Shown in pieces: positions 49,411-60,888 of a stretch of DNA of 64,000 nucleotides (positions are counted from its first letter, which is position 1; each line of letters starts with the position of its first letter). The notes under the pieces are model-generated. The model ran no database searches and was not told the DNA's origin. It saw only the letters and a program-made list of their open reading frames with translations. The position numbers and the translations under genes were made by a program. This DNA is from Monilinia fructicola (taxonomy: Eukaryota > Ascomycota > Leotiomycetes > Helotiales > Sclerotiniaceae), in assembly GCA_008692225.1 (NCBI GenBank), contig VICG01000014.1:248001-312000 (forward strand). Direction: 5' to 3'.

Positions 49411-49788
49411 TAAATGATAATATATTATTAAAATAACATATTCAATTTAAGTTAGCTTTAAGATTCTTAAAAAACTTTTAGATTATTTTTAGCTATTTTT
49501 ATTAAATAAATATAACTTTTTTTAAAGATTTTAATTTTGTATAGGATTTACATACAAATCGAAAATTGGAATTTTAATTTTCTATAATCTTTTATAACTC
49601 TTTATAAAATCGCAAAAATTTAAGAATTTCAGAATTTATTAATAATTATATATAAAAGCTTTAGTTAAAATTTAAAATATATATATTCATTTTTTGTAGA
49701 GTTTTAAATACGTCAAAATAGCTGTTTTTGGTGTAAAATGCTGGCCAAATGGGGGGGGGGTGTGGCGAGAAGTAGGGTAGGCGACTTA

Positions 49789-50329
49789 CTAGTTAGTAAT
49801 TATTGTGGCTACAAAGGTTATGGCTGCGAGCTAAGAGATGCAGGTGTCAATCGCACGCGTTTTCAGCTGTAGAGATATTATGTCTTCATTCGCAGATACA
49901 AGCTGTATGAATCTATCTCTCTCTCTCTCTATATATATTGACTTCGCGGAAACTCGACCACTACTATATCAAGCCAGTCCAGGGCTCCGCCGACTGTTTG
50001 TGGGTTACTGCTGTGGATGCTTTTGCTCATCACACTCTAGATCTACTGTGATCAACTAGTGAACTTGTAGCCGGATACTTGGAGTTTACATATTCATATT
50101 TGAGGTGTTCATGGCCCTTGGATTGCAAGGATTTGATTAAACTCTATTCTATGATAACTTGCCATGGCTTTTGCATAATACATACAACATACAAGTGATG
50201 ATGCAACGATCACCTGGTAATTTCTGATAAAAGTAGATGTTTCCTCTATCATCAAGCACATATCATTCGTCATCGTAACTCATAATTTCGACATTATCCC
50301 TCTTCCCCTTCGGCACCCCCTTTCCCTCA
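49789..50329. other. intergenic
   Basis: No gene recognised. A CTCTCTCTATATATAT stretch lies at about 49915-49940. Confidence 0.4.
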
Positions 50330-51751
50330 TCACAAAACCCACCCCACCACCAAAACCCCAACCACACACCACAACTCACCACCCTCCCCCCTCGCCCTTC
50401 CACCCACTCCCGACATCTCTTTCGGCCGCACCTCAGTAACCGTAGCACTAGCCTGCACCTGCACACTCTCACAACTCGCAGTCCCACACACTTCCACCCA
50501 GCAGGACAACAATCTCCCCCCAAGCTAGCCGCACACCCCTCCCAACCCACCGCACAGGATCCCGATGGCGAAGTTGTTTTTTGCAGCTGATCCAACGGGG
50601 ACTGCGACCGTGATGCCGCTGTGGTTGATGATGGTCGTGGATGATGTGGCAGGACAGGATGTCGTGTCGCAGTTTCGACCCGTGCGACAACATCCTCCTT
50701 GGTAGTGGGCCGAGCAGGCGTAAAAGCCCGTGGGACAGGGTGTCTCCGGTGATGAGTGTGGAGTCTGTGGTTGTGGTGGTTGTCGAGTCGCCTGTGGGTC
50801 GGACGGGGACGACTCCCGAGGCTGAGGTTGTCGTGATGACTGGCGATGAGGGTTGGGAAGAACTTGATGTACTTGCGGAGGTGGATGGGGAAGATCTTGT
50901 ACTTGTGATGGTGGTGATTTGGGTTGCGGTGGATGGGGTGGAGGAAGTGATGGTTAGGGTTCGCGTTTTTCGTGATGACGACTACAAGTGATGGATTGAT
51001 AACACAACCAACTGATTGCACATACATAATTGGGTATGCAACAACCTCCTCCTACATCATCCGCACAAGGGGTATTCGGCGAAGCAACAATTCGTAATGG
51101 TACCTCCGCAATTCCCTCCACTAGGACAACATCCAACTGGTCCTAATCCCGTATCTGTGATCTGGAAACAAGTTTCATCCGTGGCGCAACAAGAATTTGG
51201 ATATCCAATCGAAGAACAATTGGAAGTTCCTGTAGGGCACTGAAAGGCTCTCTTCTCCAACATGGCCAATGCAGCAGCCGAATCCTTCCCACGAGCTCGA
51301 ATCTCTTCATAATCCAAAGATCCCGAATGATCATCCGTATGAAGCGCATACGGTGATCGGAATGACAATGAAATTGAAGAATTTGCCAGTAATCTAGCCT
51401 CCTCTTTTAGATCTCTTTCCCTCAAAAAACCACCACTTCCATCCAAACCCGACTGATGACCATCCTCCCCTTCAAATCTCCAAATATTCCATAAAGAATT
51501 TCTCTCCCTCATCTTCACTCATTTTCAATATTCCAACCGGACTTCTAGACATCACCATATCACCTTTCTCACTCTCCCCATCATTCCCTCTGGCAGATCC
51601 ATAAATCCAATGTTTTAAATGTGCCGTGAGATCGCGAGGTAATTGAAGTGGAAATGGATTATGATCAACAGCTTGCACTGAAATTGTCTGCGAAACAAAC
51701 AATAAGAGAATGGAGGTCGGAAGACCCGAAAAACTGAGATGAGAGACGCAT
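50330..51751 (-). CDS. secreted Cys-rich, probably GPI-anchored protein, frame-interrupted
   Basis: The ATG at 51751 gives MRLSSQFF, continuing after a one-base shift as LPTSILLLFVSQTISVQAVD, a signal peptide. A linker follows, then a Cys-rich block (FQCPTGTSNCSSIGYPNSCC, then PVGCCPSGGNCGGTITNCC and DDVGGGCCIPNYVC), a long Ser/Thr-rich region (50760-50950), and a second Cys block with GGCCRTGRNCDTTSCP and GGDCCPAGWKC. A Gly-rich stretch with a hydrophobic end (VVGVLVVGWVL, stop at 50330) looks like a GPI-attachment tail. This is the architecture of fungal wall or surface proteins; ligand and function are unknown. At least four frame changes are needed, near 51737, 51500, 51075 and in 50600-50750; most sit at homopolymers. 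One alternative frame stops at 50263. Confidence 0.65.
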
Positions 51752-52016
51752 TTCGACAAGGACTTAGACTATCCAAATCTTGAAGCTTGATAGTGGTGTG
51801 GAGACGATTGATGTCAGGACTAGGATTAGTGCTTAAGGATCAGCATCTGAAGCTTCCAATAGTAATTTATGTAACCTTAGATCAGAGTAGTGAAGTAGGG
51901 AGGTAAGTGAGGAACTGTAGGAAATGTATATAAATCCAATCAGGGGATGGAAAAGAAGAGTAGGGAAGTATGCAAGTATGCAAGTATGCAAATCATAGAT
52001 GACGTCTCCAAATAAT
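51752..52016. promoter_or_regulatory. presumed promoter region of the secreted Cys-rich gene
   Basis: Short stretch upstream of the minus-strand ATG at 51751, bounded by the TIR element starting at 52017. It contains a GCAAGTAT repeat (about 51970-51990). The transposon insertion leaves only about 265 bases of ordinary upstream sequence. Role inferred from position only. Confidence 0.3.
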
Positions 52017-53459
52017 CGAGCTCCCTGTATCGTGCACATCCCTGTATCTTGCACGCTTTTCAAAAAAATCGAAAATTAACAAATAAAATTATTAATAAAA
52101 AACCTATTAATATTATAATATAAAATTTAAATATTATATATATTTTTAATAATTTTGAATAATATTATAAAAAGAAAACTTGTAAAATTAAATATATTTG
52201 AATATTAATTATAATTTAAAAAAATGTATATTCAATTATTATAAAAAATTCAATAACCTTTTATAAATTATAAAAAATAAATATTTTTATTTGAATAATA
52301 TTTTTTTATAATATAAAACTTTAAATTAACAAAAAAAACTAGAATTTTTATAAATATTTAAAGATTATATTAAATATAATCTATTAAAAATTGATAATTA
52401 AAAAAATATTTATTAAAAATAGTTTTATTATAACAAATTGAAAATAATTTAATAAAAAAATAAAATACTATATAAATATTAATTAAAAAATTTATATTTA
52501 TTAAAAAAAATCAAGAAATTTAATAATAAAAAAAATAAAGAATATATTATAAAAATATAAAAAAAGCTTATTATCTTTATATTATATAATATATAATACT
52601 TTTTTTAATAAAAATTTTTGTTTTGTAATATATATAAATGAATTGAAATTTTTATTAAAAAAATCTAAAAATATATTATGAATTTAATTTAATATTGAAT
52701 TTAAAGGATTTATTTTTTGATATTAGTATTATTTTTCGTATACTAATTACTATAGAAAATCAACAATTTGAAACTATAAAAATTTTTATTTAAAACAATT
52801 ATATAATTTTTTATTTTAAAAAAACTTATATATAATAAATTTATAAGATAATAAATACTATATATTATTTTTATATAATATAATATATAATTATATTCTT
52901 TAATTTTAATTTTACTTTATTTTTTATATTATTTAAAATTTTAAATAATCATTTAAATTCAATTTAAAATAAGTTTTTTTAATTAAAACTATTTTTATAT
53001 AATTTTTTTATATATTTATTTGATTAAGTTTTATATTTATTAATATTATTATTATAAGATTTTTTTTTTAATTATTTTATTTTTGTATTAAATTTTCTTT
53101 ATTTTTTATTTTTAAAATTCAATATAAAAATCAAATTATGATATTTTTAAGAAATTTAAAAAACAAATCTTAAATTATAAATAATAAAAATATTAAAAAA
53201 AAATATAATCTTTAAAAATCTTATATTCTTTGTTTTATTAATAAAATATTAATTTAACTTTTTTATTATTTTATTAATATTAATTTTAATACTATATGAT
53301 ATTTTATATTTAAAAAATTATTATTATAATCTATTTATTTTAATTTATTATTATATAAAATTATAGATCATTTTTATTGATTAATTAATTTATAATTATT
53401 TATTTTCGAAAATGTTAAAACGTGCAAGATATAGGGACGTGCATGATACAGGGAGCTCG
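52017..53459. mobile_element. RIP-saturated TIR element, family 3 (1443 bp)
   Basis: 39 bp terminal inverted repeats lie at 52017-52055 and 53421-53459, matching at 36 of 39 positions, with all three differences being G/A transitions. Each TIR contains two tandem 17-mers of the form TCCCTGTATCNTGCACN, a likely paired protein-binding site. The interior is almost only A and T with poly-A/T runs and no reading frame. I see no clear target duplication and do not assign a superfamily. Confidence 0.75.
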
Positions 53460-54260
53460 GTTACATACAAGTAGAACCAGAACCAGCTAATCAACGACCT
53501 ACAAGAAACCACGACTGGGACGACAACCAACAACCGTACAACCGAAAAGGAAATATAAACAACCCATCTGAAAAACCACTATAAAATCTCCGGTGGCTGG
53601 GGTCTATGTCACAAGCTGACAGAGGGCAGCAAACAAGCAAGTCTTTTTCCAAGTAAAACAATACAAACCTTGTATGATATCGAGAATCGAGAAAGCAACA
53701 AGCATCCATGGATGGATATGATAAGAATACTATCCTGTAGGATAGATGACATAGTTCTAGCAAGCATATCCAAATCTAAAACTTCCGAGGAGAATAAATC
53801 GATAGGAGAAACTCTATCAATCAAATCAAATCAAATCAAATCAAATATTGACTAAGGTTATACTACTATTTATTATCCATGATATAAAAATATACGGAGT
53901 ATAGTATGGAGCAAACCTTGAAGATGGAAAGAACTAAGATGCGGTGAAGCGTGAAAAATCTAATCATTTAGTAAGGTTATTTATAATAGCTAATCTCTTA
54001 TTACTAACTTATTCAGTACCCTATTAGATTTAGAGATACTCTTACTTTATTAACACTTAGACTATAGGCTATTTCATTATAAAAAAGCCTATAGCTATAG
54101 AAATAAAAAACTAATTAAGTAATTATATAAGATGATTAATATATAGTAAAAAAAGTAAAAAATAATAACAAATTAAATATAATTTAAAGAGAGTAATAAA
54201 AATAATAATATAATTAATTATTATTCTTTAATATTAATATCAAAAACTATATTATAATTA
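53460..54260. other. spacer between repeat islands
   Basis: 53460-53980 is normal-composition DNA with an AATCA pentamer run at 53819-53845 and a TACGGAGTATAG motif near 53893. From about 53990 it becomes AT-rich remnant. No gene supported. Confidence 0.45.
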
Positions 54261-54743
54261 GATCGTATATTTTACTTCTCGCTACCCCCTTTATTTAACT
54301 AGTATCTTATATTAAAAATAATTATTTTAAAATATTAATAATTTAATAAATAAATAATATAATTAAGAAAAATAATAAATAATTTAAATAATGATTTAAT
54401 AAATATAAAATTAATAGATTTTAATAATTTTAAATTTCTATAACCTTTTTATAAAAAGTAATAAGAAATTATAAAAAACTAAAATTATAGTTTCTAATTT
54501 ATATATAAATTTTATATATATTAAAATATTTGAAAAAAAATTATAAAAGTTTTAAGATCTTAAAGATCTTAAAGATTATTTATAATTATATATAAAAGCC
54601 TTAGTTAAAACTTTATTTAAAATTTTAAAAAGATATATATATTTTTATAAAGTTATTAATACGTTAAAATAGTCGTTTTTAATATAAAATACTAGTTAAA
54701 TAAGATAAGGAAGATGGGGTAATTAGAAGTAAAATAAACGATT
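54261..54743. mobile_element. long-TIR element, family 2, copy C (483 bp MITE-like)
   Basis: Arms of roughly 150-200 bp are inverted copies of each other and match the family 2 ends (GATCGTATATTTTACTTCTC at the left; GAAGTAAAATAAACGATT at the right). TA flanks both sides (54259-54260, 54744-54745). It has little interior, so it is an internally deleted, RIP-mutated derivative. Confidence 0.65.
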
Positions 54744-54966
54744 TATAATTATCATATTAACTACTATTATATAAATAGAGATATTATTCTTTAATATTAT
54801 ATATAAAGTTATATATGGTCATTTATAGTACCTAGTAGCTAGCTTATAATCAAAGTTAATTATAGTAGTTCTACTTAAAGTCCACTGGTGGTCGCTTATT
54901 AGAAAAAAGCGATGATAGATCTCAGACTGCCCCTTTTTGCTGACTACAAGTATCATTACTATACTA

Positions 54967-55219
54967 CTTGGCGTTGTTTTGGGGTCAATGCCGGGCTAAA
55001 AATCAACTGAAAACGGAACTTATTTTAAAAATTATAATAAATCAACATATCAATTAAAAATTATAAATAATGATTTACAGTATTATTAAGTTAAAAAATA
55101 AACGTTTAGTATATTTAAATTCTTGAAAAATGGAAAGTTTTATAATATATAAAAAAGAATTTAAAAGATATACTATTTTGTAGATTTTTAGCCCGGCATT
55201 GACCCAAAACAACGCCAAG
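54967..55219. mobile_element. 253 bp MITE of family 1
   Basis: TIRs at 54967-55004 and 55183-55219 start CTTGGCGTTGTTTTGGG and extend 37-38 bp, differing by one extra G on the left. TA target duplication at 54965-54966 and 55220-55221. The ends are the same as those of the 2.0 kb element at 1448-3466, but the interior is only about 180 AT-rich bases. TIRs are nearly unmutated, suggesting later movement or protection of a short element from RIP. Confidence 0.85.
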
Positions 55220-55221
55220 TA

Positions 55222-56066
55222 CCCACCATAAAGTTCAAAGGTTATCAGAAGATCCGATCCAGAAAGTTAACCACCACGTGCTCCCTACATACATAAAGTT
55301 TGGTCAGTCAATCCCTTAACCATTCATCCATACATAAACCCTGATTTACTTACTAGTACATGAAGATCTAATCCGAGGATCTTATCCATTCCTGACCATA
55401 GCCAGCCAACCAACTACAAAGTAACTCGTCAGAAGTTCTACGGTAATAAGGACGGAGTAGTTCCAACCAACCCTGGCAGTAAAAAGTCAACTAAACAAAT
55501 TCCCGGTGAGCCGCAACGTTAATACCCAACACCCTCCCCGCATTAATCTAACCCAACATCAACCAATATCAACAACAACAACAACAGTAAGAAAAAACCA
55601 AAAGTCATCCCAGTCCTCAACCCCTCATTTACCAACTGCCAAACTACTATGCACATCAGACTAATAATATATACAGTACATACATATCCAATACCCAGTC
55701 AGCTAACCTCATCAACCAACTTGTAATCTAGCCCTGAAGACAACTTATTCCCAGAACCAAAGGCTTTCCTCACAGCCAAATTGACTGCCTAGTGAATAAA
55801 CCATTGACTCTCTTCAAATACGTGGACTCGTATACAAACAAACAAACAAGTACTACCTACCAACCAACCACCCACCAAGGTACGACGATGAATCCCCACC
55901 CATTTATTTAACCCTCTATCTCTCAATCTCTCAATCCATCCATCTCCTTAAATCAGCATATGATCTTCATAAAAAACTCGCGTGGAACAACCCACCGAAA
56001 GCTAACCATCCTCGCACAAGACAGGTACTACGATTCCAACTTCAATTCCCACCCATCCAACCAACC
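55222..56066. other. intergenic, upstream of the ATL gene
   Basis: No gene recognised. Contains CAACAACAACAACAAC near 55568-55583 and an ACAAACAAACAA run near 55835-55850. Probably the promoter and leader of the gene at 56067. Confidence 0.5.
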
Positions 56067-56314
56067 ATGCCCCCCACCAACGAAACAACAACATTCTCCA
56101 ACACCGTCTACCGCGCCGTCCAAGAGATCCCCTACGGAAAAGTGACGACGTATGGACATATCGCACGATTGATCGGGACGCGTGAGTTGAATTTTTCCCT
56201 TACCTCCCTTACCTCCCTTACCTCCCTTCCCTTCCCTTCCCTTCCCTTCCCATCGAATTCCCTCACCTCCTCTCTCCCAAACTCCCCAACTTTCTTTCTT
56301 TCTTTCTTTCTTTT

Positions 56315-56356
<42 letters not shown>

Positions 56357-56797
56357 CCCCCCCCTCCTTTTCCTCCCACCCCACCACCCACCCACCATCT
56401 AACACCCCCCCCCATCTCCAGCCCAACGTCCCCGCCAAGTAGGAACCTGTCTCAAGCACCTACCCCCTACATCCCCATCCCCATCCGCATCCCCATCCCC
56501 ATCCGCATCCCCATCTCCTCACCCCAATCCCACCACCCACCTCACCCCCTGGCACCGCGTAATAAAACGCCCAGGGCACCATAAGTCCACGGTAAATATA
56601 TCCCACACCCCACCCCATCCTCACCCCATCGCCGCCCCATCCTCACCTCATCCCAAAACAGAACGCCGCACCCGCACGGCGCCCAAACGCAAGCGACGCG
56701 TCTGCGCCGCGAGGGCGTGGTCGTAACCACCGGGTCGCGGGGAGAGCTATGCGTGGATTTAGCGGTGTATGGGTGGTTTCCCGCGACAGTTGCCTAG
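56067..56797 (+). CDS. alkyltransferase-like (ATL) protein, Trp in place of the MGMT cysteine
   Basis: ATL proteins bind O6-alkylguanine without removing it and hand the lesion to nucleotide excision repair, as shown for S. pombe Atl1. Exon 1 (56067-56181) reads FSNTVYRAVQEIPYGKVTTY then GHIARLIGT, the MGMT/ATL DNA-binding fold. Exon 2 (56422-56591) has PQRPRQVGTCLKHLP, a Pro/Ser repeat insert and PWHRVI, where MGMT has PCHRV. Exon 3 (56663-56797) gives REGVVVTTGSRGELCVDLAV and YGWFPATVA. Introns: 56182-56421 (GTGAGT, carrying a TTTC array) and 56592-56662 (GTAAAT). One extra A in 56564-56567 shifts PWHRVI away from NAQGTISPR, and a further shift is needed early in exon 3. The insert encoded by a CCATCC/GCATCC hexamer array (about 56470-56515) is in frame because the unit is 6 bp. 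Confidence 0.82.
56281..56350. repeat. TTTC tetramer array inside ATL intron 1
   Basis: About 15 TTTC units with one phase slip, followed by a CCCTCCCC tract. It makes this intron (240 bp) much longer than the others in the window. Confidence 0.85.
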
Positions 56798-57889
56798 TGA
56801 GGAGGCGGAGGGGTTGGGTGTGTTGAGTGAGGAGGAGTGAGGAGGAGGAGGAGGAGGAGGAGGAGGAGGAGGAGGAGGAGGGAGGAGGAGGAGCAGGGGG
56901 AGGGGGGAGGGGGAAGGAAAGAAAGGGGAAGGGAGAAGGGGAGAAGGGGAGGAGTGAGGGGGCGAGGGGTGATGAGGGTGGAGATTGAGTTTTGGTAGGG
57001 GGAGAGAAATACCTGCGCGATTGGATGATGAGTGATGATTCCAATAAGGTTACTGTGACACTGTTGCTGATGAGGAGTAAACCGAGTTTTGCTTGGACGA
57101 ATACCTTTGTAATTAATTCTTATTTCATAGGAATATGGATAGAATATAAACCTCTTTGGAGTATGGGCTCGATGTTTTTCGAAAAGAAATGAAACAGCAC
57201 TCCAAGTAGTTTGTTTCATTTACATCATATCAACAAAAATCATGGTGATGGAACCTTCTGTATGTTTAGAGGCCTAAAGCTATGTAGGGTACATAAAAGT
57301 GATGGTAGAAAATATAATCATCTAACCGATCTGCTAAAAGCCTTGTTAATTCCTTCCATCACATTCATGAATACATTTTAGAAGCCGTTGTCACTAGATG
57401 GATTACCACATCTACTATGCCTGGCCAGCTCACCAAAATGCCGTATGAATGTCTCCATCGTAGAAACAATCATTGCAATGGTCTCCTCCCTTCCACCCCG
57501 CTGTACAGTTGATTTGCGAATCGTGCAATATAGTTGATAGTAGTCGAGTCAATCCATTGGCCAATCATCTGAAACAGAAGTCAGATATACATCTCAAAGG
57601 CAGTATATACTCCTCAGCACCATACAGTTAAGCAAAAAAATAAAAATCGTACCAACTAACCACCATTGATCAAGATCAAACGGGGTGGGATGGATCCAAT
57701 AGCTGTGATCTCTTGACTATCGATGTCAATGATCCAAATAAGATCTAATGAACTCTATTGATGCAATCATTCTAAAGATGCAACAACAAAAGACCATAGA
57801 TGTAATGCTCTTCTCCACTTCTTATCAAAATGCATGATGCCAAAGCATCGGCGTGATGAATATATTTTCTCAAGTCAGAGCATTTCAGC
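56798..57889. other. convergent intergenic spacer
   Basis: Begins with a GGA/GGAGGAGG array at about 56820-56895 and further G-rich purine tracts to 56960. The rest is unremarkable. Holds the 3' ends of the ATL and PBP1 genes. Confidence 0.5.
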
Positions 57890-60888
57890 TCATTTGCTCT
57901 CATCAGCTCCACCGGCAGCTTGAGCTTGGGGGCCAGTAGGAACTTGATTATTTGGTGGGCCATGTGGATGTTGACCACGTTGTTGGAAAGGTCTGTAACC
58001 GTTATAGTTCGGTGTATTCGGGTTATGTTGATTTCTCAAGGCGTAGTGAGCTTGAGGACTTGTACCGAATTGGTTTGGAGCTCCATAACCACCTGCCATT
58101 GGCACTATTGATAGATTAGAATTGATTCGAATATTTTGTGGGATGCTACCACTTACTTTGATTTGGAATGGGTTGAGGGAAAACCGGAGCTACGTTACCA
58201 TATTGAGGACCTGGACTCATACCATACATAGGTTGAGGACCTTGTTGTGAACCTTGATTCATCATCATGGGAGCACCACGGCCAGGACTTGGATAACCAC
58301 CATTTGGCAGAGCGGGAGGATGTCCATTGTTTGGTGGCATGAATTGACCTTGTGCACCAGGTGGATACATCATTTGTGGACCAGGTGCCATTCCTTGTGG
58401 AGATATGAATCCACCAGCAGGGTTTGGAATCATGACTGGTTGACCCATATGACCCTGCTGTGGCATAAATTGATGATTATGAGAAAGAGATCGGAAAGGT
58501 GGCATCTGCGGTGCCCCAGGGTAAGGCACCATCTGGGGATTGTATGCCAATTGAGCATTTGCACCCATGGGAGAATGGAATGCCATTGGAAGTTGCTGCA
58601 TTCTTGGCGATGAAAAGGATTGTGCAGAGTGCGATGGAATCATACGCAAATCATCCGGGCCGCTAAAAGTTGGGGCGGGGTGACCCATCTGAGCGCCATG
58701 CATGGTAATCGGCATTGGACGTGGGGATTGCCTAGCATTAATGTTTTGTACGCCAGATTGAAGGTGAAATGGTAATTGGTGTTGGTGTGGTACTTGTGGA
58801 GCACTCTGCGGTGGGTGAGGTTCTGAGACCACGGGTGTGGTAGTGGGGAAAGGTGCTTTTTCAAACACTTGAACGTATGACTCCGTGGGTGCATCGTTAG
58901 CACTCAACTTCCAAAGCAAATGGGTATCATAAGCTGGCTTTAAACCACCATTGGCGCTCCAATTCTTTCCATCTCCTGGCTTAAGGGTCTTGATGAGCTC
59001 CATCGCATCATATTTGCCTTTAAGCGAAGGGCGAGCACCCTTTGCCAATGGCTTGCGGCGAAGCAGCGATCGTGCAACGGGTGGTGTTGGTTGAACCTCG
59101 GGAGCGTTGGCCATTGAACGAGGACTTGAGCCACTGCTTGGGTTACCAGCGGGACTGAAGTCTTTGGCGAATGCGCTTGGTCGGAATTCGCTCACACTCG
59201 CATTCAATCGTGGGCCACCTTGCGCGCTTGCTACTCCACTTGAACGACGGGAGAAGTTCGGATCAACAGGGTTCGAGGGACCGGTGGGTGGAAGTCTAGC
59301 CTCGTGAACTTGCATCACGGTGGAAGGGACTTGCGCAGGCCGATTTTGTTCTATGGTTCTCAAACGTTGGGACAAGTTTCCAGCTGTACCACTTCGAGGC
59401 ATTGACTGCTGTGCTTGGATGGGTCTATCGCCTCGAGAAGTTTGTGTAAAACTGTGCGTGCCTTGAAGATGTGGACCGCGGTTGAGATTTTGGCGACCAG
59501 AGGTACCAGTCGGTGGTGGTGATGTTGTATGAGTAGTGGTGGTGGTAGCAGAACGTTGTGCAGCGTTACCATCGGAATTTAGGGTGATCGGCTTAACGGA
59601 GTCGGCGGGGTGGAGCTTGGCTTCTTCAGCATTGCGCTGGGCTTTCTCTTGGATTGCTTTTTGCTTCGCCGGATCCTTGGCAATGATGGGAACAAGATCG
59701 TGTGGAACTGGAGTGTTCAACTTGAAATCAATCGAAAACTTCTTGAGGTCATTGAGCTTAATTTGTTTGTCATTCTTGGCTTTGTTGATGCGGATTTGTT
59801 GAATGTTATTCCTCTGGTGAGCAGCGAAGTTCTTGAAAGCCTTGGAAACATCAACCTCAACAGTTGCAGTAGCATTTGGTCCACCAGTCGTTTTAGCTTG
59901 TGGGGATAATGTGCGCGTTGCTGAAGGAGTTGTAGAAGATTTAAGCTCGGGAGTGGGAGTAGCGCTTGACTCGGTGGTAGTAGGTGGAGTTGCTACCTCT
60001 GGCTTTGTTGATTTTGCCGTGACCGCTGGTTTTGCTTTGTCGGCAGGTTTATCAGCTTTCGCTCCGGCAAACATGATGGCTGAATCGACAAGGCCACGAT
60101 CGGCTGGAGCTGCCACTGGAGCTGCCACTGCCACTGGGGCGGCAACAGGAGCGGCTGCGGGTGCACGATCAACAGGAGCTCGCTTTCCAGGTGGTTGATA
60201 TGCACCTTTAGACGAGGTAAGGGGTGGAAAATCTTGTCTGCGAACACCACTGTATCTGCCCATGTGTTAGCAATTATTCAACAGACAACAGCCTAGCAAA
60301 ACTCACTTGTCTTCTTCATCAAGTCCATTCTCATTTGATCCGGTGTGATCCGCGATGCGTTCCTCTGCAACATGTGCGTTGGCCGGTGCGCTGCGTTCAA
60401 TCTCTCTCGCTTTCCTATCTGCTTCGGCAAGTCTTTGTGCATACTGAGGATGATTGGTGTTGATCTGAGTAGTGTAGATATTCTCATCGTAGTCAGTCTT
60501 CAAACCAAATCTTCTCTCATTTTCTGCGAACTGATCCCAAGGACCAACTCTTCCTCGACCTCCTTCCAGAGAGCCATCGGTGTCAGCAGGCTTGTCAGGG
60601 ACCCATCTCTGCAATACACGCTCTCCTTGGTTTCTATTGCCAGAAATCGCAGAGTCTGTACGAAAGAAGCTTGAAGTGCCTACGAGCGTTAGACTTGGTG
60701 ATGTCACTGATTTGAGGTAGGGGACAAACCATTTTTTGCGATCTGCCATCAGCCTTTCCCATACCATTTCCTCGAGAATCTCCATTATCTTTTCTTTGCG
60801 ATGCCATGGTTGCTGATTGCTCTCGATACTTTGTGCCACCATTGGGGAGGTCGTTACCCTTCTTTCCTTGTTGGACCATCTTCGACAA
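57890..60888 (-). CDS. pbp1: PBP1/ataxin-2-like protein (LsmAD domain, PAM2-like motif)
   Basis: Pbp1 binds poly(A)-binding protein and acts in mRNA polyadenylation, translation and stress granules. Exons 60730-60888, 60307-60679, 58157-60255 and 57890-58104; introns start GTTTGT, GTGAGT and GTAAGT. Exon 2 carries the LsmAD domain: FFRTDSAISGN, WDQFAENERRFGLKTDYDEN, YTTQINTNHPQYAQRLAEAD, joined by splicing to YSGVRRQDFPPL. Exon 3 has Ala/Pro-rich spacers, a conserved FSIDFKLNTPVPHDLVPIIA segment and a PAM2-like LNASVSEFRPSAF (about 59175-59210) that should dock to the MLLE domain of Pab1. The C-terminus is Pro/Gln/Met-rich. The N-terminal Lsm domain of the family is not visible. One missing A in the A6 run at 60732-60737 would repair the exon 1/2 frame. 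Confidence 0.88.

Larger units (their letters stand above)
47932..49786. mobile_element. long-TIR element, family 2, copy B (1855 bp, RIP-degraded)
   Basis: Starts AGTCGCCTACCCTACTTCTT after TA (47930-47931) and ends with the reverse complement (AAGTAGGGTAGGCGACT) before TA (49787-49788). Similarity of the two arms extends for about 300 bp from each end. The interior holds a TTATTTA-type 7-mer array in the AATAAAT sense (48645-48850), a segment matching copy A in reverse orientation, an ATT array (49220-49248) and the second foldback element. No coding frame. TA duplication and long TIRs suggest a non-autonomous element mobilised by a Tc1/mariner-like transposase, by inference. Confidence 0.75.

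Noticed and set aside
56542..57219. Ser/Leu-rich minus-strand frames
   Set aside because: Generated by GGA arrays and antisense to the ATL gene.
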